The notes: generated from the letters alone by a model not told the origin. A stretch of DNA of 64,000 bases from Streptomyces indicus (GCF_900100315.1 NZ_FNFF01000018.1:62001-126000); one strand, 5' to 3'. Positions 7,699 through 14,529 are shown, counted from the first letter of the stretch. Translations and numbers: made by a program.

Positions 7699-8590
7699 TC
7701 GGCGGCTTCGGCTGCGGTGGGGTCGCCAGCAGATCCCACAGCGAGGTGAACCAGTCCCGCAGACTGGCGACGAACACCGACCCCGGCGAGGCAGCGTCGT
7801 CATCCTCCGCGTGATGCGCCAGCGTGGACCCGAGCCCCAGCACGTCCACGACATCGGCCGGGGTGTCGTCCAGCAGGTTGATCCTGCGTTCGAGGACCTG
7901 GTACGGCCCGATCAGCGCTTCACGGCCGTTGAGGAGATAGACCTTGAAGGCCGGAGCCAGCGGAACGGTGCGGATTTCGACCGACACCGACTTGACCAGG
8001 CCCTCCGTGGCCAGCTCCCCCAGCACGCGCTGCAGCGACTGGGAGTGGAGATCGCTGATGGCCCGCAGCCGCTCCTGCGGCCGCTCGTCCTCGGGATCTG
8101 CCTTGACGCGCGGATACGGCAGATACGTCGACGCGTCCGGAAGCAGCATGCGGACCTGCACGGACTCCGGGGTGATCTCCCCCGCCCGCACCCTCTCCGC
8201 CTGCACCCGGATATGCGCGTCGAGGGACTCCGATGTCAGGGTGAAGACGTCGAGGCTCACGTGGGGTGTCTCGAAAGCCGCTCCGATCAGCGGTCCGAGG
8301 GTCACTCGGCGGCTGCGTCCGTCCTGGGTCATCGACGGGATCTGCTGCTGCGCCCTGAGCGTCTCGGGATGCGCACGCACCCGAGTGCCACTCCCCCGGC
8401 GCGACTCGATCAGGCCTTCTTCGGCGAGCTCGTGCAGCACCCTCACCACGGTGTCGCGCGCCACTCCGAACTCGTCGGCCAACTGGCGTTGCGGCGGGAG
8501 CTGTTGGCCGACTCGGTAGACACCCTTCTTGAGTCTGGCCCGCAGCTCGTTCGCGACATCCTGGTAAGGCCCGCCGCCACTGTCACTCAC
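7661..8590 (-). CDS. GntR-type regulator A with degenerate PLD-like sensor domain
   Basis: A 309-residue protein. The start is the GTG at 8590 with GAAGAG upstream. The winged helix covers about residues 8-75: YQDVANELRARLKKGVYRVG, ARDTVVRVLHELAEEGLIES and the RRGSGT wing. After a linker the sensor domain starts near 108 (HVSLDVFTLTSESL) and continues through VRMLLPD (147-152) to F-K-VYLL-N-GREALI-G (215-228). That spacing matches an HKD box with His and Asp lost. This is not an FCD, UTRA or MocR partner domain. The gene is divergent from the 62-residue membrane peptide at 8743 across a paired CCAGTCCA operator. It probably represses that gene and itself; the ligand is unknown. Confidence 0.78.
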   Translation of the reverse strand: MSDSGGGPYQDVANELRARLKKGVYRVGQQLPPQRQLADEFGVARDTVVRVLHELAEEGLIESRRGSGTRVRAHPETLRAQQQIPSMTQDGRSRRVTLGPLIGAAFETPHVSLDVFTLTSESLDAHIRVQAERVRAGEITPESVQVRMLLPDASTYLPYPRVKADPEDERPQERLRAISDLHSQSLQRVLGELATEGLVKSVSVEIRTVPLAPAFKVYLLNGREALIGPYQVLERRINLLDDTPADVVDVLGLGSTLAHHAEDDDAASPGSVFVASLRDWFTSLWDLLATPPQPKPPTMSPSARVRPPV

Positions 8591-8675
8591 GCTCTTCAAC
8601 GTACCGCCCGAAAGACCGCCACAAACCACTTTCAGACAACTCGTCTTCCCAGGTGGGGAGTTAGCGTATCGATCA

Positions 8676-8722
8676 CCAGTCCAGGGGACACACCAATCAG
8701 ACAACCAGTCCAGTTGGACTGG
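8676..8722. promoter_or_regulatory. Putative operator of module A (palindrome plus half-site)
   Basis: CCAGTCCA-GT-TGGACTGG (8705-8722) is a perfect inverted repeat with 8-bp arms, and a further CCAGTCCA half-site lies at 8676-8683. It sits between regulator A and the membrane peptide gene and ends 8 bp before that gene's GGAGG site, so it could act as a repressor site on DNA or as a hairpin on the RNA. TAGCGT at 8662 is a possible -10. Confidence 0.6.
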
Positions 8723-8742
8723 AAGAGGGGAGGGAAAGTCTC

Positions 8743-8931
8743 ATGGCAAGGTTCCCCGAGACCCTTGAACTGGTCATCGTTCTCTGGCAGTTGCTCGACC
8801 AGATGCACCTCATCGAAGGCGGACCGGTGATCGTGACCATCGCCCTCGTGGTCACGGCCGTGCGGACCCGTAACTCGACGGTCGCCTACGCGGCCGCGAT
8901 GGCGGCCCTGGTCGTGCTGGCGCAGGCCTGA
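8743..8931 (+). CDS. Small two-helix membrane peptide, module A
   Basis: A 62-residue hydrophobic peptide with GGGAGGG upstream of the ATG. Two predicted membrane helices, about residues 8-22 and 27-60, surround a short acidic loop (DQMHLIEGGP). The second half lines up with the peptides of modules B and C: G-P, then R-T-R-N where they have K-A-K-N, then a final Ala/Val-rich helix ending VVLAQA. It is therefore a diverged third member of the same family. It is divergent from regulator A. No catalytic residues are visible. It could be a transporter-like peptide, a membrane stress effector or a partner of the two-helix protein at 4311; none of this is shown by the sequence. Confidence 0.7.
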   Translation: MARFPETLELVIVLWQLLDQMHLIEGGPVIVTIALVVTAVRTRNSTVAYAAAMAALVVLAQA

Positions 8932-8934
8932 GCC

Positions 8935-8954
8935 GGCCTCCGCGACGCGGGGCC
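8935..8954. terminator. Hairpin between membrane peptide A and the HAD gene
   Basis: GGCCTCCGC-GAC-GCGGGGCC, with one T/G pair, lies between the converging ends of the two genes. It is a likely bidirectional terminator. Confidence 0.4.
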
Positions 8955-8965
8955 GTCTCCCGGCC

Positions 8966-9709
8966 TCAGTGGCGCGCGGCCGTCTCCCACACCAGCTCCA
9001 GAACCGGCTCCAACGAGTCCACGACGAGGTCGGCTCCCGCGGTGTGGAGGCGGGACTGGCGGTGGGGGTCGCGGCCGTAGCCGAGGAAGGCCACCCCCGC
9101 GGCGCGGGCCGCGTGCAGGTCTGCCGAGGTGTCGCCGATCATCAGGGCCGCCGAGGGTGGCACCTGGAGTGAGTCCAGCGCCCGGTGCAGGCAGGACGGG
9201 TCGGGCTTGAGGTGGTGGACCTCGTGGGTGCGGCCGTGGATGCCGCCGGTGAAGCACTGCCGCAGCCTGCGGGCGGTGAGGTAACGCTCCACCGCCAGCG
9301 GGGAGTTGTTGGTCGTCACCGCGAGGCCGACCCCGGTGGCGCTCCACGTCTGGATCAGGCGGTCCACGTACGGGGTGGGGTAGGCGCTGCCCGTGGCCTT
9401 CAGCTCCTGCTGGGTGAGCTCGTCCTCGAGACGCTCGATCAGGGCGCGGTCCGTGTGGGTGCGGTCCACCTCGCGCAGCAGGGCATGCGGGTCGTCGCTC
9501 TTCCAGGCCGGGTCGACGGCGCCCGGGCCGCCGTGCTGCGCCAGCCAGCCGAGCAGGTGCCGGGTCACGTCGGAGGCCGGGTGCCCGGCGAAGAGCCGGC
9601 AGATCGGCCCGTCGAAGTCGAAGAGCACCGCGCGCTTGCCGGTGATCACATTGCGGACTCTTTCGATCACTTGGGCCGCCTGTGGGGTCTGTGTCGTTTC
9701 AGAAGTCAC
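8966..9709 (-). CDS. HAD superfamily hydrolase (phosphatase), coupled to regulator B
   Basis: A 247-residue enzyme. Motif I is FDFDGPICRLF with the nucleophile and acid/base Asp pair, motif II is VTTNN, motif III is the Lys of LKPDP, and motif IV is IGDTSADLHAA. A helical cap domain lies between motifs I and II, as in phosphoglycolate-type phosphatases. I chose the GTG at 9709 because it overlaps the TAG of regulator B by one base (TAGTG), which couples translation of the two. A longer frame starting at 9760 would lie wholly inside regulator B. Its place in this cluster suggests it removes phosphate from a small molecule sensed or made here, perhaps opposing the tandem kinase; that is inference. 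Confidence 0.85.
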   Translation of the reverse strand: MTSETTQTPQAAQVIERVRNVITGKRAVLFDFDGPICRLFAGHPASDVTRHLLGWLAQHGGPGAVDPAWKSDDPHALLREVDRTHTDRALIERLEDELTQQELKATGSAYPTPYVDRLIQTWSATGVGLAVTTNNSPLAVERYLTARRLRQCFTGGIHGRTHEVHHLKPDPSCLHRALDSLQVPPSAALMIGDTSADLHAARAAGVAFLGYGRDPHRQSRLHTAGADLVVDSLEPVLELVWETAARH

Positions 9710-10602
9710 TAAGAGAGTGTCAGGTCCCCCGCGATCGTGTTCCAGAGTGCGTCGAACCAACTCTGCGACTCCTCCACAAACGACGAGTCCTTGCCCGCGG
9801 CCGGTTCTCCCGTGGCGGGCTTCTCGAAGGAGAAGAGCAGGGACTTGGTGCCCAGCGTGTCGTACATCTCGACCGTCTCGCGCCCGTCCATCGACTCCTC
9901 GCGCCGCATGATCATGTAGTACGCGAACAGCGCCTCCGAGCCGTTGAGCAGATACAGCTTCACAGGCGGCGTGAACGGCAGGGCGCGGAACGTGACTTGG
10001 ACGTCGATGTCATGGGTGGCGCGCAGCGCGAGCAGGTTGTGGCGCAGCACCTGGCCCTGCGCGTTGCGCTGGTCGAGCCAGCGCTTGTGGACCGCCTCCG
10101 CGTCGCCCTCCACCGGGACCGGGAAGGCGAGGTCGATGTCGCGGCTCGGCAGGAGCAGGCGCACATGGATGGATTCCGGGCGCAGGGTGCCCTCGTGGAC
10201 CCGGCGCAGCGGCTCGCCCAGCGCGATCATCAGGGTCTCGGAGGTGAGGCTGAGGGCGTCGATCCGTACGTGCGGCCGCGAGAAGGCGCGGACCAGCTGC
10301 GGGCCGAGGCCCACCATCGTGGGCTGCGGACCGGCCTGCACCGAGGGGGCGGCCTGGGGGGCGATCTGCGGGGGTGCGCCCTTCGTGACGTTCTTGAGCA
10401 GCCCGTCGTCCTGGAGCATCTTCAGCGCGAGCCGCACGGTGCCCCGCTCCACGCCGAACTCCTCCGCGAGCCGGCCCTGGGTCGGCAGCCTGCTGCCGGG
10501 CTGCAGCTCGCCGCTCCGTATCCGGTTGCGGAGGGTCTCCGCGATCTCGTGGTGCGAAGGCTTTCTGCCGTTCACCGTCACGCTCTCCTGGGCCTGGGTC
10601 AC
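9709..10602 (-). CDS. GntR-type regulator B with degenerate PLD-like sensor domain
   Basis: A 297-residue protein close to regulator C. The GntR winged helix covers about residues 16-75 (IAETLRNRIRSGELQPGSRL, VERGTVRLALKMLQDDGLL). The sensor domain starts near 110 (HVRIDALSLTSETL) and includes VRLLLPSRDIDLAFPVPV and V-K-LYLL-N-GSEALF-A near 213-226. HKD-like spacing is kept but His, Asp and the final Gly are lost. The GTG at 10602 is preceded by TAACCT 7 bp upstream and no ribosome site, so the mRNA is probably leaderless. An internal GTG at residue 8 has AGGAG and is the alternative. It is co-transcribed with the HAD gene and divergent from membrane peptide B. Confidence 0.78.
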   Translation of the reverse strand: MTQAQESVTVNGRKPSHHEIAETLRNRIRSGELQPGSRLPTQGRLAEEFGVERGTVRLALKMLQDDGLLKNVTKGAPPQIAPQAAPSVQAGPQPTMVGLGPQLVRAFSRPHVRIDALSLTSETLMIALGEPLRRVHEGTLRPESIHVRLLLPSRDIDLAFPVPVEGDAEAVHKRWLDQRNAQGQVLRHNLLALRATHDIDVQVTFRALPFTPPVKLYLLNGSEALFAYYMIMRREESMDGRETVEMYDTLGTKSLLFSFEKPATGEPAAGKDSSFVEESQSWFDALWNTIAGDLTLS

Positions 10603-10609
10603 GACCAAA

Positions 10610-10620
10610 AGGTTACAACT
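10610..10620 (-). promoter_or_regulatory. Putative -10 and half-site of regulator B (leaderless start)
   Basis: On the minus strand TAACCT (10615-10610) stands 7 bases before the GTG. It overlaps GGTTACAACT on the plus strand, which matches TGGTACAACT at the same place in module C in 8 of 10 bases. The conserved block is probably the autoregulatory site. Confidence 0.45.
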
Positions 10621-10651
10621 CCCCTTGAGCTGGCCGCACTTGTTTCGACGT

Positions 10652-10725
10652 ACCAACCAAGGGAAGAAACCTGGTGAGACTAGGAGCCAACTAACACCAA
10701 GTTGCCGACAGTTGGTCGAAGTTGG
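10652..10725. promoter_or_regulatory. Operator-like elements of module B
   Basis: The divergent space holds ACCAACCAA (10652), GAAACCTGGT (10666, also found in module C at 11962), the inverted repeat CAACT-N7-AGTTG (10688-10704) and two direct AGTTGG copies (10710, 10720). All share the GTTGG/CCAAC core of the perfect palindrome in module C, so they are probably sites for regulators B and/or C. Confidence 0.45.
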
Positions 10726-10734
10726 GTCGTGTAG

Positions 10735-10756
10735 CTCCTCCCCACCCCGAAGGAGG
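10735..10756 (+). promoter_or_regulatory. RBS-sequestering leader hairpin of membrane peptide B
   Basis: CTCCT (10735-10739) can pair with AGGAG (10751-10755), which is the ribosome site of the gene at 10764. The loop is 11 nt. The same elements with the same loop length occur before membrane peptide C, while the DNA upstream of them has diverged. That suggests a conserved translational control element. Confidence 0.5.
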
Positions 10757-10763
10757 AACCACC

Positions 10764-10952
10764 ATGCCAGTCATCGCCGTACTCGGTGCGATCTTCGTCA
10801 TCGGCTTCGAGCAGCTCGTCCAGTGGCAGTACGGACCCATGGGCATCATCGGTCTGCTGCTCCTGACGATCGGCATCAAGGCCAAGAATCCCACCTGCAG
10901 CTCGCTGGGCGCCGTCGTCCTCGCGGTCCTGGTCGCCGGCCCCGCCTTCTGA
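10764..10952 (+). CDS. Small two-helix membrane peptide, module B
   Basis: A 62-residue peptide starting at the ATG after AAGGAGG. Helix 1 is about residues 2-17 (VIAVLGAIFVIGF) and helix 2 about 27-40, followed by a basic loop K-A-K-N and a third short hydrophobic stretch ending in AGPAF. It shares with peptide C the pattern F-E-Q-x-x-Q-W-x-x-G-P-M-G, then L-T-I-G-x-K-A-K-N, then S-S-x-G-A-V. The Glu, Gln and Trp near the membrane face are unusual and strictly shared. It is divergent from regulator B. The function is unknown, but a conserved charged motif in so short a protein argues for a real role. Confidence 0.78.
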   Translation: MPVIAVLGAIFVIGFEQLVQWQYGPMGIIGLLLLTIGIKAKNPTCSSLGAVVLAVLVAGPAF

Positions 10953-10955
10953 GCT

Positions 10956-10986
10956 CCGCCCGGGCCCAGCACTACAGCCCGGGCGG
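10956..10986. terminator. Bidirectional terminator between peptide B and regulator C
   Basis: CCGCCCGGGC - 11 nt - GCCCGGGCGG. This is a perfect 10-bp stem between the two converging genes, overlapping the last codons of regulator C. Confidence 0.65.
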
Positions 10987-11919
10987 CGCCAGCTCCAGGG
11001 GGGAACTGATCGTCTCCCACAGGGCGTTGAACCACAGGTGCGACTGCTCGACGAAGGTCGTGTCCCGCAGCCCCGCACCATGCTGGAACGCGAACAGCAT
11101 CGACCGCGTGCCCTGGGCGTCGTACATCTCGATGTTCTCGTGGTCGATCTGCGCGCCCCGGCGCGTGAGCGTGTAGTACGCGAAGAGCGCTTCCGTCCCG
11201 TTGAGCAGATAGAGCTTCACGGGCGGTGTGAACGGCAGGGCGCGGAACGTGACCTGCACGTCGATGCCGTGCGTGGCGCGCAGCGCCAGCAGGTTGTGGC
11301 GCAGCACCTGCCCCTGCGCGTTGCGCTGGGCGAGCCACTGTCTGCGTACGGGGTTGTGCCACTCCTGACCTGCGGAGACGCCCTGGACCGGGACCGGGAA
11401 CGCGAGATCGATGTCGCGGCTCGGCAGCAGGACGCGGACCCGCACACTGGCCGGTTTCGGTCCCCCCGCGTGGATCTGCCGCAGCGGTTCGCCGATGGCG
11501 AGGGTCAGCGACACCGAGGTCAGGCAGATCGCGTCGATCTCCACCACGGGCTCGGCGAACGCCGAAGTGATCCGCGGGCCGAGGGCCACGGTGGTGGGCT
11601 TCGGGGCCGCCTCGGCGCCGGCGTAGGAGTGCATCACCTCGACCGCGTCGGCGGCGACCGTCGCGGGGCTCCCCTTGGTCACGTTGGTCAGCAGCCGCTC
11701 GGCCTTGAGGAGGTCGAGCGCCTGCCGTACGGCGCCGCGCTCCACGCCGAACTCGTCTGCCAACTTGGCCTGAGTGGGCATCCGCTGGCCTGGCCGAAGC
11801 TCGCCGGACCGGATGCGCGCGCGCAGCTCTTCGGCCACCTCGCGGTGCGACCTGCGCGCGCGTTCTGCGCTGCGGGGACCGGTGTGGACCTCGTCCTGGG
11901 GAGCACGCTTCGGGCTCAC
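10972..11919 (-). CDS. GntR-type regulator C with degenerate PLD-like sensor domain
   Basis: A 315-residue paralogue of regulator B. The winged helix has HREVAEELRARIRSGELRPG and VERGAVRQALDLLKAERLL. The sensor domain starts at VEIDAICLTSVSL and shares long identical blocks with B, such as LLPSRDIDLAFPVPV, QRNAQGQVLRHNLLALRATH and PPVKLYLLNG. It differs by an insert (SAGQEWHNPVR) after PVPVQG. The GTG at 11919 has no ribosome site; TACCAT lies 6 bases upstream, as in B, which suggests leaderless translation. It is divergent from membrane peptide C. The strong B/C likeness compared with A points to a recent duplication of one module. Confidence 0.78.
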   Translation of the reverse strand: MSPKRAPQDEVHTGPRSAERARRSHREVAEELRARIRSGELRPGQRMPTQAKLADEFGVERGAVRQALDLLKAERLLTNVTKGSPATVAADAVEVMHSYAGAEAAPKPTTVALGPRITSAFAEPVVEIDAICLTSVSLTLAIGEPLRQIHAGGPKPASVRVRVLLPSRDIDLAFPVPVQGVSAGQEWHNPVRRQWLAQRNAQGQVLRHNLLALRATHGIDVQVTFRALPFTPPVKLYLLNGTEALFAYYTLTRRGAQIDHENIEMYDAQGTRSMLFAFQHGAGLRDTTFVEQSHLWFNALWETISSPLELAPPGL

Positions 11920-11925
11920 AACCAA

Positions 11926-11937
11926 ATGGTACAACTT
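11926..11937 (-). promoter_or_regulatory. Putative -10 and half-site of regulator C (leaderless start)
   Basis: On the minus strand TACCAT (11931-11926) precedes the GTG by 6 bases. It overlaps TGGTACAACT on the plus strand, the counterpart of the block before regulator B. Confidence 0.45.
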
Positions 11938-12005
11938 CTCGCCATCTTCGGGGAGTTGTTGGAAACCTGGTTATGGATCGGCCTCAACGGCAAATAAACC
12001 TTTGT

Positions 12006-12022
12006 GAGTTGGTCACCAACTC
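12006..12022. promoter_or_regulatory. Perfect palindrome, putative operator of module C
   Basis: GAGTTGGTCACCAACTC has 8-bp arms around a single central base, midway between regulator C and membrane peptide C. It contains the AGTTGGT core that is repeated in module B, so it is a strong candidate for the GntR dimer site. Confidence 0.65.
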
Positions 12023-12103
12023 CGGCAAGCTGGATGCACCCAGAGCAACATGGTCAGATCCCTGCACGGTTGGCCCCCGACGGAGTGCGGCCGATCCGCA
12101 GGG

Positions 12104-12125
12104 CTCCTCCCCGACCCCAAGGAGG
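12104..12125 (+). promoter_or_regulatory. RBS-sequestering leader hairpin of membrane peptide C
   Basis: CTCCT (12104-12108) can pair with AGGAG (12120-12124), the ribosome site of the gene at 12133. The loop is 11 nt, the same as in module B. Confidence 0.5.
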
Positions 12126-12132
12126 GACCGTC

Positions 12133-12318
12133 ATGCCGCTCATCGCTCTCGTCATCGCCGGCCTGGCCCTCGCCTTCGAGCAGGCGATCCAGTGGAAGTT
12201 CGGCCCGATGGGCCTCATCGCGTTCGCCGCGCTGACCATCGGGGTCAAGGCCAAGAACACCATGTTCAGCAGCATCGGCGCGGTCATCCTCGTGATGCTG
12301 CTCGCCCAGTCCGGCTGA
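12133..12318 (+). CDS. Small two-helix membrane peptide, module C
   Basis: A 61-residue peptide with AAGGAGG before the ATG. It follows peptide B almost throughout: MPLIALVIAGLALA helix, F-E-Q-A-I-Q-W-K-F-G-P-M-G, a second helix, L-T-I-G-V-K-A-K-N, S-S-I-G-A-V and a last hydrophobic stretch. Differences are mostly conservative swaps inside the helices, as expected of selected membrane segments. It is divergent from regulator C across the perfect palindrome. The function is unknown. Three such peptides beside three regulators with one sensor type make chance open frames very unlikely. Confidence 0.78.
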   Translation: MPLIALVIAGLALAFEQAIQWKFGPMGLIAFAALTIGVKAKNTMFSSIGAVILVMLLAQSG

Positions 12319-12340
12319 CCGGTCCCGCCTCGCGGTCCGG

Positions 12341-12368
12341 TCGGCCGGCGCCGCACAAGGCCGGCCGA
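12341..12368. terminator. Terminator after membrane peptide C
   Basis: TCGGCCGGC - 10 nt - GCCGGCCGA, a 9-bp GC stem. More GC-rich partial repeats follow to about 12530; no gene was seen in the 216-bp gap before the acetyltransferase. Confidence 0.5.
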
Positions 12369-12534
12369 TCGGTCCCACAGGTCCGGCCGGCCGGGTCCCC
12401 CTTCCGGAGGGGAGAAGGGAGCCCGGCCGGTCACCGGCGTCCCGGCACCACGCCGGCGCACCGGGACGGAACGCCGACGCCCTGCACCGGGAGCCACCCG
12501 AAGGCTTCCGGCGCCAGGGGCTACCCGAAGGCCC

Positions 12535-13776
12535 CTAGAAGATGTCCGGGCACCACGGTCGCCGGGACGTCCGCAGCAGGGCGTCGGCCGCCGCCGCGGC
12601 ACCCGCGCGCTCCTCGGTGACCATGCCGAGGGCGGCCAGCCGCACGGCGGACGCGTCACCGAGCCACAGCGAGGCCAACTCCCGTACGTCCAGGGTCAGT
12701 TCCGCGCCATCCTTGGTGGGGGTGCAGGACGCCCCCTCCGGTCCGGCTTCCAGGCGGAAGCGCCCGCCGGTGTACCCGGCCGGGTCCACCACGTCGAGGA
12801 CGAGCGATCCGCCGCCCTGGTACGTGCGCGCCTCCATGGCCCGTACGACGTCGAGGATGCGGACCCACAGCCAGTCGGCGTGACTGGTCACGCGGGCCGC
12901 CCTCGGGTCCGGGAAGACGTCGGGCAGCAGGTCGTCCGGGGCGCGGTATCCCGTACGGACCTTGGTGATCCAGTCGATCGAGGCCACGTACTGCCACAGC
13001 GCGCGCTCGGCGGCCGGGGTGACGGCGTCGAGGCCGCGGACCGTCGCGGTGTTCTGCGGCTGCTTGTTGTCGTTCCAGTTGTCGTCGGCCGCGTAGACGA
13101 CCAGGCCCTGGAGCTCGCCGTCCGGTGCGCGGTAGGTGGCGTAGTGGGGCTCCGTCCACGGGTGGTTCGGGTACGGAAGGGCACCCGTGTTCGCCTTCCA
13201 CCAGCGCTCGTCGCGGTCGATCGCCCCGTGCTGCCGCGCGCGCAGCCGCTCGTGCAGCTCGGGTCCGAGCTTGCGTACGTCCGCGCCGTCGACGAGATCG
13301 ATCCGGCCGCCGCACTCCGGGCCGGACCAGCGCGGGTCGAGGCCGGTGCGCGGGACGTCGATCTCCCACTGGGTGGTCCAGGTCGCGGGGCCGAATCCGT
13401 ACCGCCCGTAGATCGGGTACTCGGCGGCGATCAGCGTGGCCACGGTGTCGCCGCGCTCCTTCGCCGCGTCGAGGTCGGCGGCCATCATGCGGCCGAGCAG
13501 TCCGCGGCGGCGGTGGGTGGGCGAGACGGTGACGTTGGAGATCGCGTCGGCCCGCACCGGCGCGCCGCCCACGGCGGTGAGCTCCTGCGGGAAGGAGCGG
13601 AAGGTGGCCACGCACCGGCCCTTGTCGAAGGCTCCCAGGGTGCGGTTGAGGTCGAGGAAGGAGCGCCGGTACGCCAACTCCTCCTCGCCGACGACCGGGT
13701 TGCGCAGAAAGCCGGTGCTCAGGGCCCGGGTCCAGTCGGCTACGTCGGCGTCTTCGAGCGTACGGATGTCGACCAT
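12535..13776 (-). CDS. Eis-like GNAT family N-acetyltransferase
   Basis: A 413-residue protein of the enhanced intracellular survival type: two GNAT-fold regions followed by a sterol-carrier-like C-terminal domain. The start ATG at 13776 gives the typical N-terminus MVDIRTLEDADVADWTRALS. The acetyl-CoA site is VSPTHRRRGLLGRMM. YPIYGRYGFGPATWTTQWEI is the family block after it, and the C-terminus has LASLWLGDASAVRLAALG and ends in PWCPDIF, whose terminal carboxylate acts as catalytic base in Eis enzymes. Eis proteins acetylate amines of aminoglycosides, lysine or histones; this one's substrate is unknown. It stands alone. Confidence 0.88.
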   Translation of the reverse strand: MVDIRTLEDADVADWTRALSTGFLRNPVVGEEELAYRRSFLDLNRTLGAFDKGRCVATFRSFPQELTAVGGAPVRADAISNVTVSPTHRRRGLLGRMMAADLDAAKERGDTVATLIAAEYPIYGRYGFGPATWTTQWEIDVPRTGLDPRWSGPECGGRIDLVDGADVRKLGPELHERLRARQHGAIDRDERWWKANTGALPYPNHPWTEPHYATYRAPDGELQGLVVYAADDNWNDNKQPQNTATVRGLDAVTPAAERALWQYVASIDWITKVRTGYRAPDDLLPDVFPDPRAARVTSHADWLWVRILDVVRAMEARTYQGGGSLVLDVVDPAGYTGGRFRLEAGPEGASCTPTKDGAELTLDVRELASLWLGDASAVRLAALGMVTEERAGAAAAADALLRTSRRPWCPDIF

Positions 13777-13883
13777 ACGGACCACCGTAAGCGGGGGTTG
13801 TGCCGCGATGCATCCGGGTTTTCCGGGGCCGTCCGCGGCCCGGCGGGACGGACCCGCCGTACCGCGGACGGGACGGCCACCCG

Positions 13884-14438
13884 TCAGGCCGCCGGACAGA
13901 GCGCCTGCGGACCGGCCGGCATGGAGGCGCGGACCGCCGCGGGCACGGGTGTCGCGGCGGTGGTCGCGGTGGCCTTCGCGCCGGCAGTGGCGCTCGCGGT
14001 CGCCGTCTGCGCGCGGTTGCGGGCGAAGACCACCAGGCGCAGGACCACGAACCGGCCGATGCCCGCGAGCCCGGAGGCGGACAGGTAGACGACCTGCTCG
14101 ACCACCGCGCCGGGCGCCGTCACGAGCAGCTGAAGGATCAGCATCGCGATGCTGGTGACCGCGTACGCGGCCGCGGCCGAACCGGCCGACTGCGCGTGCT
14201 GGCGCCAGGTCGCGCGGCCGCCGGCGCCGAAGGTGAAGCGGGCGTGCAGCTCGGTGGCGAGCAGCGTGGACGCGACGGTGATCAGCGCGTTGGCGAGCAC
14301 CCACGGCATCCAGGCGGCCAGGCCCGCCACGGCGAAGCTGGAGAGGACACCGACGCCGCCGCCGCAGAGCACGAAGCGGGCGAACGCCACGAAGGCGCCC
14401 GGCGCCTGCGCCTGCTGGTTGCTGTGTCCTGTCTCCAC
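13884..14438 (-). CDS. GtrA-like small membrane protein
   Basis: About 184 residues with four hydrophobic helices in the GtrA pattern: F-A-R-F-x-x-x-G-G-x-x-G-x-x near the N-terminus (GAFVAFARFVLCGGGVGVLS), then WVLANALITVASTLLATELHAR with the N-x-x-A-x-x-x-x-x-x-x-x-N/H-F signature region, and GLAGIGRFVVLRLVVFAR at the end. GtrA-type proteins are thought to move lipid-linked sugars across the membrane. The C-terminal ~35 residues are a low-complexity Ala/Thr tail. The start is uncertain: GTG at 14438 is used here, and GTG at 14447 is possible. Divergent from the secreted peptidase across an 11-bp repeat array. Confidence 0.7.
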   Translation of the reverse strand: METGHSNQQAQAPGAFVAFARFVLCGGGVGVLSSFAVAGLAAWMPWVLANALITVASTLLATELHARFTFGAGGRATWRQHAQSAGSAAAAYAVTSIAMLILQLLVTAPGAVVEQVVYLSASGLAGIGRFVVLRLVVFARNRAQTATASATAGAKATATTAATPVPAAVRASMPAGPQALCPAA

Positions 14439-14529
14439 GGTCCCCACACCCCTATGACGGCGCCGAAGGCTTCTCTGTGACACCGGCCCCTCTTGCTCAG
14501 TACGACCGTCCGGGACGGCCGAACTAACC

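Noticed and set aside
5449..9709. Aminoglycoside resistance locus (APH plus phosphatase)
   Set aside because: The APH protein is a tandem fusion of a kind not known from resistance genes, and the surrounding regulators and peptides point to signalling.
4311..12318. Prophage or integrative element carrying the module cluster
   Set aside because: No integrase, no attachment repeats, no tRNA and no shift in base composition were seen.
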